Assembly: GCA_025999255.1 (NCBI GenBank)
Contig: BNXB01000068.1
Span: forward strand, 1 to 6,905
Origin: Bacteroidia bacterium
Lineage (GTDB): Bacteria > Bacteroidota > Bacteroidia > Bacteroidales > Azobacteroidaceae
DNA length: 6,905 nucleotides
Direction: 5' to 3'
Shown: one piece after another, positions 4,994 to 6,905 of the stretch
Layout of the letters: each line of letters opens with the position of its first letter
Position numbering within the stretch: the first letter of the stretch is position 1
Program-made: the position numbers and the translations under genes
Notes under the pieces: generated by a model
What the model was told of the DNA's origin: nothing
Database searches by the model: none
The model's input: the letters and a program-made list of their open reading frames with translations, nothing else

Positions 4994-5265
4994 TGGCTGC
5001 GCAACGGTATGTGAACACGATAAGTGGAAAATATCAGCTCTCTCGTGCTTTGGTTTTCGGCTCTTATGTCAAAGGGAAGCAACATTCAAGCAGCGATATA
5101 GATGTAGCAATAGTTATGCGGCAAATAAATAATTTGTTTGATACGCAAGTGAACTTGATGCAATTGCGTAGCGACAACGACCTGCAAATAGAGCCTCATG
5201 CTTTCCGCGAAGCGATTTTAACAGCGATGACCCTTTCGTATATGAAATATTACAAGATGGTGTAG
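4972..5265 (+). CDS. MNT-type nucleotidyltransferase, HEPN antitoxin
   Basis: A 97-aa minimal nucleotidyltransferase. The signature G30-S31-x10-D42-x-D44 (GSYVKGKQ...DIDVAIV) is intact, and a third acidic residue, Glu74, lies in the LQIEPH segment, so the metal-binding triad looks complete. Family members (MntA) transfer AMP to the partner HEPN toxin and silence it (type VII toxin-antitoxin). The ATG at 4972 matches the usual MDK-x-EA start of the family; an ATG at 4993 forms TAATG with the HEPN stop and would lose seven residues. The gene overlaps the HEPN remnant by 22 bp, so translation is probably coupled. As the partner is truncated, this may be an orphan antitoxin, or may act on a HEPN encoded elsewhere. 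Confidence 0.85.
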   Translation: MDKREAVMAAQRYVNTISGKYQLSRALVFGSYVKGKQHSSSDIDVAIVMRQINNLFDTQVNLMQLRSDNDLQIEPHAFREAILTAMTLSYMKYYKMV

Positions 5266-5301
5266 AACTATCAGTATAAGCAAATATTGGGAATAAATCT
5301 C

Positions 5302-5309
5302 TATCTTCG
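5302..5309 (+). promoter_or_regulatory. Possible -7 element upstream of the 107-aa gene
   Basis: TATCTTCG matches the TAnnTTTG -7 consensus in seven of eight positions counting the free bases, and lies 21 bp before the ATG at 5331. No TTTG is found at the expected -33 distance, so this is weak. Confidence 0.3.
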
Positions 5310-5330
5310 CAGTCTTATGGTATTTTATCT

Positions 5331-5654
5331 ATGAAGACAATCGAATTTATATCATCATTAGATGAATACGACCAAAATCGTATTCGCGTGCGGTTGCTAA
5401 CCGAGAATGGTGATTTGACGGATATAATGTATCAATATGAAACCCTTATTGATAATCAATGGATAGCCATTGTTCGTTACGATTGTGCACATGGATTTTT
5501 TCATAGAGATGTTTTATTTCCCAACGGTGACAAAGAAAAACAATCCATTGAGATGGATTCATTGAAAACGGCATCAAAATATGCTGAACAAGATTTGAAA
5601 GACCGATGGGAATGGTACAGAGGACGATATATTAAAAAAATTAAAACAAAATAA
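5331..5654 (+). CDS. Uncharacterised protein, first gene of a toxin-antitoxin-like pair
   Basis: A 107-aa soluble protein with no signal peptide or membrane segment. The centre holds a distinctive block W44-x4-R49-YD-x2-H54-x3-H58-RD, followed by FPNGDKEK. The C-terminus is helical and charged (DLKDRWEWYRGRYIKK). The R-Y-D...H...H pattern recalls small domains of unknown function found beside antitoxin-like partners, such as DUF7718 or TumE-like proteins, but I cannot place it firmly. It is followed after 1 bp by a 74-aa gene, so the two are almost surely co-transcribed. Size, pairing, AT-rich composition and position beside a HEPN/MNT module suggest a toxin-antitoxin role; this is inference. 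The ATG at 5331 is the first start after the possible -7 element. Confidence 0.7.
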   Translation: MKTIEFISSLDEYDQNRIRVRLLTENGDLTDIMYQYETLIDNQWIAIVRYDCAHGFFHRDVLFPNGDKEKQSIEMDSLKTASKYAEQDLKDRWEWYRGRYIKKIKTK

Positions 5655-5655
5655 T

Positions 5656-5880
5656 ATGACACACAAAGAAACCGTAGCAAGGAACATCGGCTTGACATTC
5701 GATTTCGTAAATTATTTGCTTGATAATGAATCCGAAATAGAAAAACTTCCGGATAATTTCAAATTGGAATTTAAGGAAAAGGATTTTCCAACATTAGAAC
5801 GAAAACAGTCGGTATATACTCCTATACAAGGGATAGAAAAGAGATATGCTCGAGTAAAAAATACGTTTGAGTTAGTATAA
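5656..5880 (+). CDS. Uncharacterised small protein, second gene of the pair
   Basis: A 74-aa soluble protein whose ATG begins 1 bp after the previous stop. Residues 9-45 (ARNIGLTFDFVNYLL..., then EIEKLPDNFKLEFKEKDFP) have the layout of small antitoxin-like proteins such as DUF5647: an amphipathic helix with N-x-x-L-x-F-x-x-YLL, an acidic linker, then a short beta stretch. The C-terminal 25 residues are basic (ERKQ, EKRYARVK). No helix-turn-helix is obvious. A partner or antitoxin for the 107-aa protein is the simplest reading, but the family match is from memory and weak. A terminator follows 41 bp downstream, closing this transcription unit. Confidence 0.65.
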   Translation: MTHKETVARNIGLTFDFVNYLLDNESEIEKLPDNFKLEFKEKDFPTLERKQSVYTPIQGIEKRYARVKNTFELV

Positions 5881-5921
5881 AAGACCTGTTTGAACGGATA
5901 AAAGTAATTTCAATCATTAAT

Positions 5922-5964
5922 AAAAGCGTGTAAACCAATATATCAGCGGTTTATGCGCTTTTTT
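5922..5964 (+). terminator. Rho-independent terminator after the two-gene pair
   Basis: AAAAGCGTGTAAACC (5922-5936) pairs over all 15 positions with GGTTTATGCGCTTTT (5948-5962), using two G-U pairs, around an 11-nt loop. A run of six Ts (5959-5964) ends it. It stops transcription from the accessory patch before the second fimbrillin-SUMF1 gene. Confidence 0.8.
5927..5962 (-). repeat. Right inverted repeat flanking the toxin-antitoxin patch
   Basis: The complement of 5927-5945 (TGATATATTGGTTTACACG) matches 4606-4624 with one mismatch, and the complement of 5955-5962 (AAAAGCGC) matches 4592-4599. The site overlaps the terminator hairpin, so its conservation could reflect a mobile-unit end or a reused terminator sequence. 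Confidence 0.7.
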
Positions 5965-5995
5965 GTGAGTAGTAATAGATTGAAAATTGAAGAAT

Positions 5996-6905
5996 ATGAA
6001 AGAGAACAAGAATTTGAAGAGATTAAAGGCTTTAAGAACTTTAAAGACATTAATGGTATTGATGGCAGTCTGCCTCTTTGCAGGCTGTTCCGAAGACGAC
6101 AACCTGCCGAATGGGACAGGCGAAGCATTGACCATACAGGTATCGGCGCAGGGATTCACCTCCGGCAGTCCCGAAACGCGCACCACCGATGCGGGTTACA
6201 CTACGAGTTTTGCTACGGGCGACCAAATCGGGATTACCGTTATTCAAGACGGCGTGATAAGGGAAAACAACATTCCCTACGAGTACGACGGTTCGGACTG
6301 GAATCCGGTAGCCGACCCGGTATACCGCTATACGGAGGGAAGTGTTACCTACCTGGTTTACTATCCGTACAGCGCGGCAATGGACGGCAAAACATCGGCG
6401 GCGGAAATCGTTGCCGCCTTCACGCCCAAGACCGACCAGAGCGCACCGGCGGACTATGCCGCTTCCGACCTGCTGACGGGCACAGGCTCGCTTGGCGGCT
6501 CAACATTAAGTACAACCCTCACCCACGCCCTTGCGCTGATAGAAGTGTCGCTGCCCGCAACCGCAACCGCCGTCACCTTAAAAGCAGGAACAACCGACGT
6601 TACGCCCTGCAAAATCGGCGACGGCTACCGCTATATAGCGAAACCCCAAGCAGGCGTAACCCTGAGCGGCGGCTATACCTACCTCGGTGCAACCCTGGTA
6701 TGGGAAAAGACAGGCGTAGCGCTGACGGTGGGGAAATACACAAAAATAGGGGTAAAAACCACTATCACTGATTTGCTCGGCATCTCCTTAGCCTCTATTC
6801 CCAAGGGGACGTTTATGATGGGCAGCCCCGCAAGCGCGCCGAACCGCGGTAGTAATGAAACGCAGCATCCGGTAACTATGACCAAGGATTTTTATATGAG
6901 CAAAT
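5996..6905 (+). CDS. Second fimbrillin-SUMF1 fusion lipoprotein (3' end outside window)
   Basis: An open frame of 303 codons running off the right edge. The signal peptide has an n-region of xL(K/R) triplets (NLK, RLK, ALR, TLK) and lipobox FAGC (Cys31). The mature part opens with a fimbrillin-like block: PETRTTD with Arg62, then FATGDQIGITV. The TR...GD-x-IG pattern is typical of Mfa-like fimbrillins. Beta-rich segments follow (YLVYYPYSAAM, ATLVWEKTG). From residue 268 the SUMF1 domain begins (IPKGTFMMGSP, HPVTMTKDFYMSK). Here the T-run (6889-6893) has five Ts and the frame stays open, unlike the copy at 3667-3670. Its fimbrillin half does not match the other two at DNA level. It is probably a tip adhesin and may end in a variable region beyond the window. 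The leader before ATG 5996 matches that of the 2675 gene; the overlapping frame from 5953 is spurious. Confidence 0.85.
   Translation, partial: MKENKNLKRLKALRTLKTLMVLMAVCLFAGCSEDDNLPNGTGEALTIQVSAQGFTSGSPETRTTDAGYTTSFATGDQIGITVIQDGVIRENNIPYEYDGSDWNPVADPVYRYTEGSVTYLVYYPYSAAMDGKTSAAEIVAAFTPKTDQSAPADYAASDLLTGTGSLGGSTLSTTLTHALALIEVSLPATATAVTLKAGTTDVTPCKIGDGYRYIAKPQAGVTLSGGYTYLGATLVWEKTGVALTVGKYTKIGVKTTITDLLGISLASIPKGTFMMGSPASAPNRGSNETQHPVTMTKDFYMSK
6791..6905 (+). repeat. SUMF1-start DNA repeat, copy 2 (partner 3569-3682)
   Basis: About 92% identical by eye to 3569-3682 and cut by the window edge. This copy has TTTTT at 6889-6893 and keeps the reading frame, giving the reference for judging the frame break in copy 1. 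Confidence 0.85.

Noticed and set aside
4592..5962. Insertion sequence or transposon with its own transposase
   Set aside because: None of the frames between the inverted repeats resembles a transposase or integrase, and no target-site duplication could be seen.
5953..6771. Long open frame of 272 codons on the + strand
   Set aside because: It is Arg/Pro-rich and has no family features. The overlapping frame from ATG 5996 has a lipoprotein signal, fimbrillin motifs and a SUMF1 start, and stays open to the window edge.
1..6905. Search for a DGR template repeat or reverse transcriptase within the window
   Set aside because: No second copy of the RGG...GFR-encoding sequence with A-rich codons was found on either strand, and no frame shows reverse transcriptase motifs; if present they lie outside.

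Overview
The window comes from a Bacteroidales-type Bacteroidetes genome. The evidence is a type V (FimA/Mfa-like) pilus gene cluster with lipoprotein signal peptides, a TTTG-N19-TAnnTTTG promoter and A/T-rich translation starts without Shine-Dalgarno sequences. All credible genes lie on the + strand; no rRNA, tRNA, CRISPR array or transposase was seen.

Left part (1-4416): after a 7-bp tandem repeat and a strong terminator for an upstream gene, there is a compact fimbrial operon. It holds a DUF3575 outer-membrane protein (235-819), a FimB/Mfa2-like anchor lipoprotein (823-1707), a fimbrillin-family lipoprotein (1755-2570), and a fimbrillin joined to a SUMF1/FGE-like C-type-lectin-fold domain (2675-4416). 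The last gene is split into two reading frames by loss of one T from a T-run at 3667-3670. A second fimbrillin-SUMF1 gene at the right edge (5996 to beyond 6905) keeps the fifth T and reads through. The natural reading is a pilus whose tip carries a binding domain. The C-terminus of the SUMF1 domain (4294-4413) has the layout and codon pattern of a diversity-generating retroelement (DGR) variable region, although no template repeat or reverse transcriptase lies in the window.

Middle part (4417-5995): an AT-richer accessory patch separates the two fusion genes. It begins with GC-rich hairpins and a ~99-bp nested palindromic repeat. It then carries a 5'-truncated HEPN gene overlapping an intact MNT nucleotidyltransferase (type VII toxin-antitoxin class), and an uncharacterised two-gene pair (107 and 74 aa) that looks like another toxin-antitoxin-like module. 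Related sequences in inverted orientation (4592-4624 and 5927-5962) bracket the patch, suggesting that it arrived as a unit. A terminator at 5922-5964 closes it.

Right part (5996-6905): the second fimbrillin-SUMF1 gene. Its SUMF1 start is ~92% identical in DNA to the first copy, while its fimbrillin half is unrelated at DNA level. This points to modular shuffling of pilus subunit domains. Three of the four lipoprotein signal peptides are built from a 9-bp-periodic xL(K/R) repeat. In the gene at 2675 that array is followed by its own inversion, which encodes the hydrophobic core.
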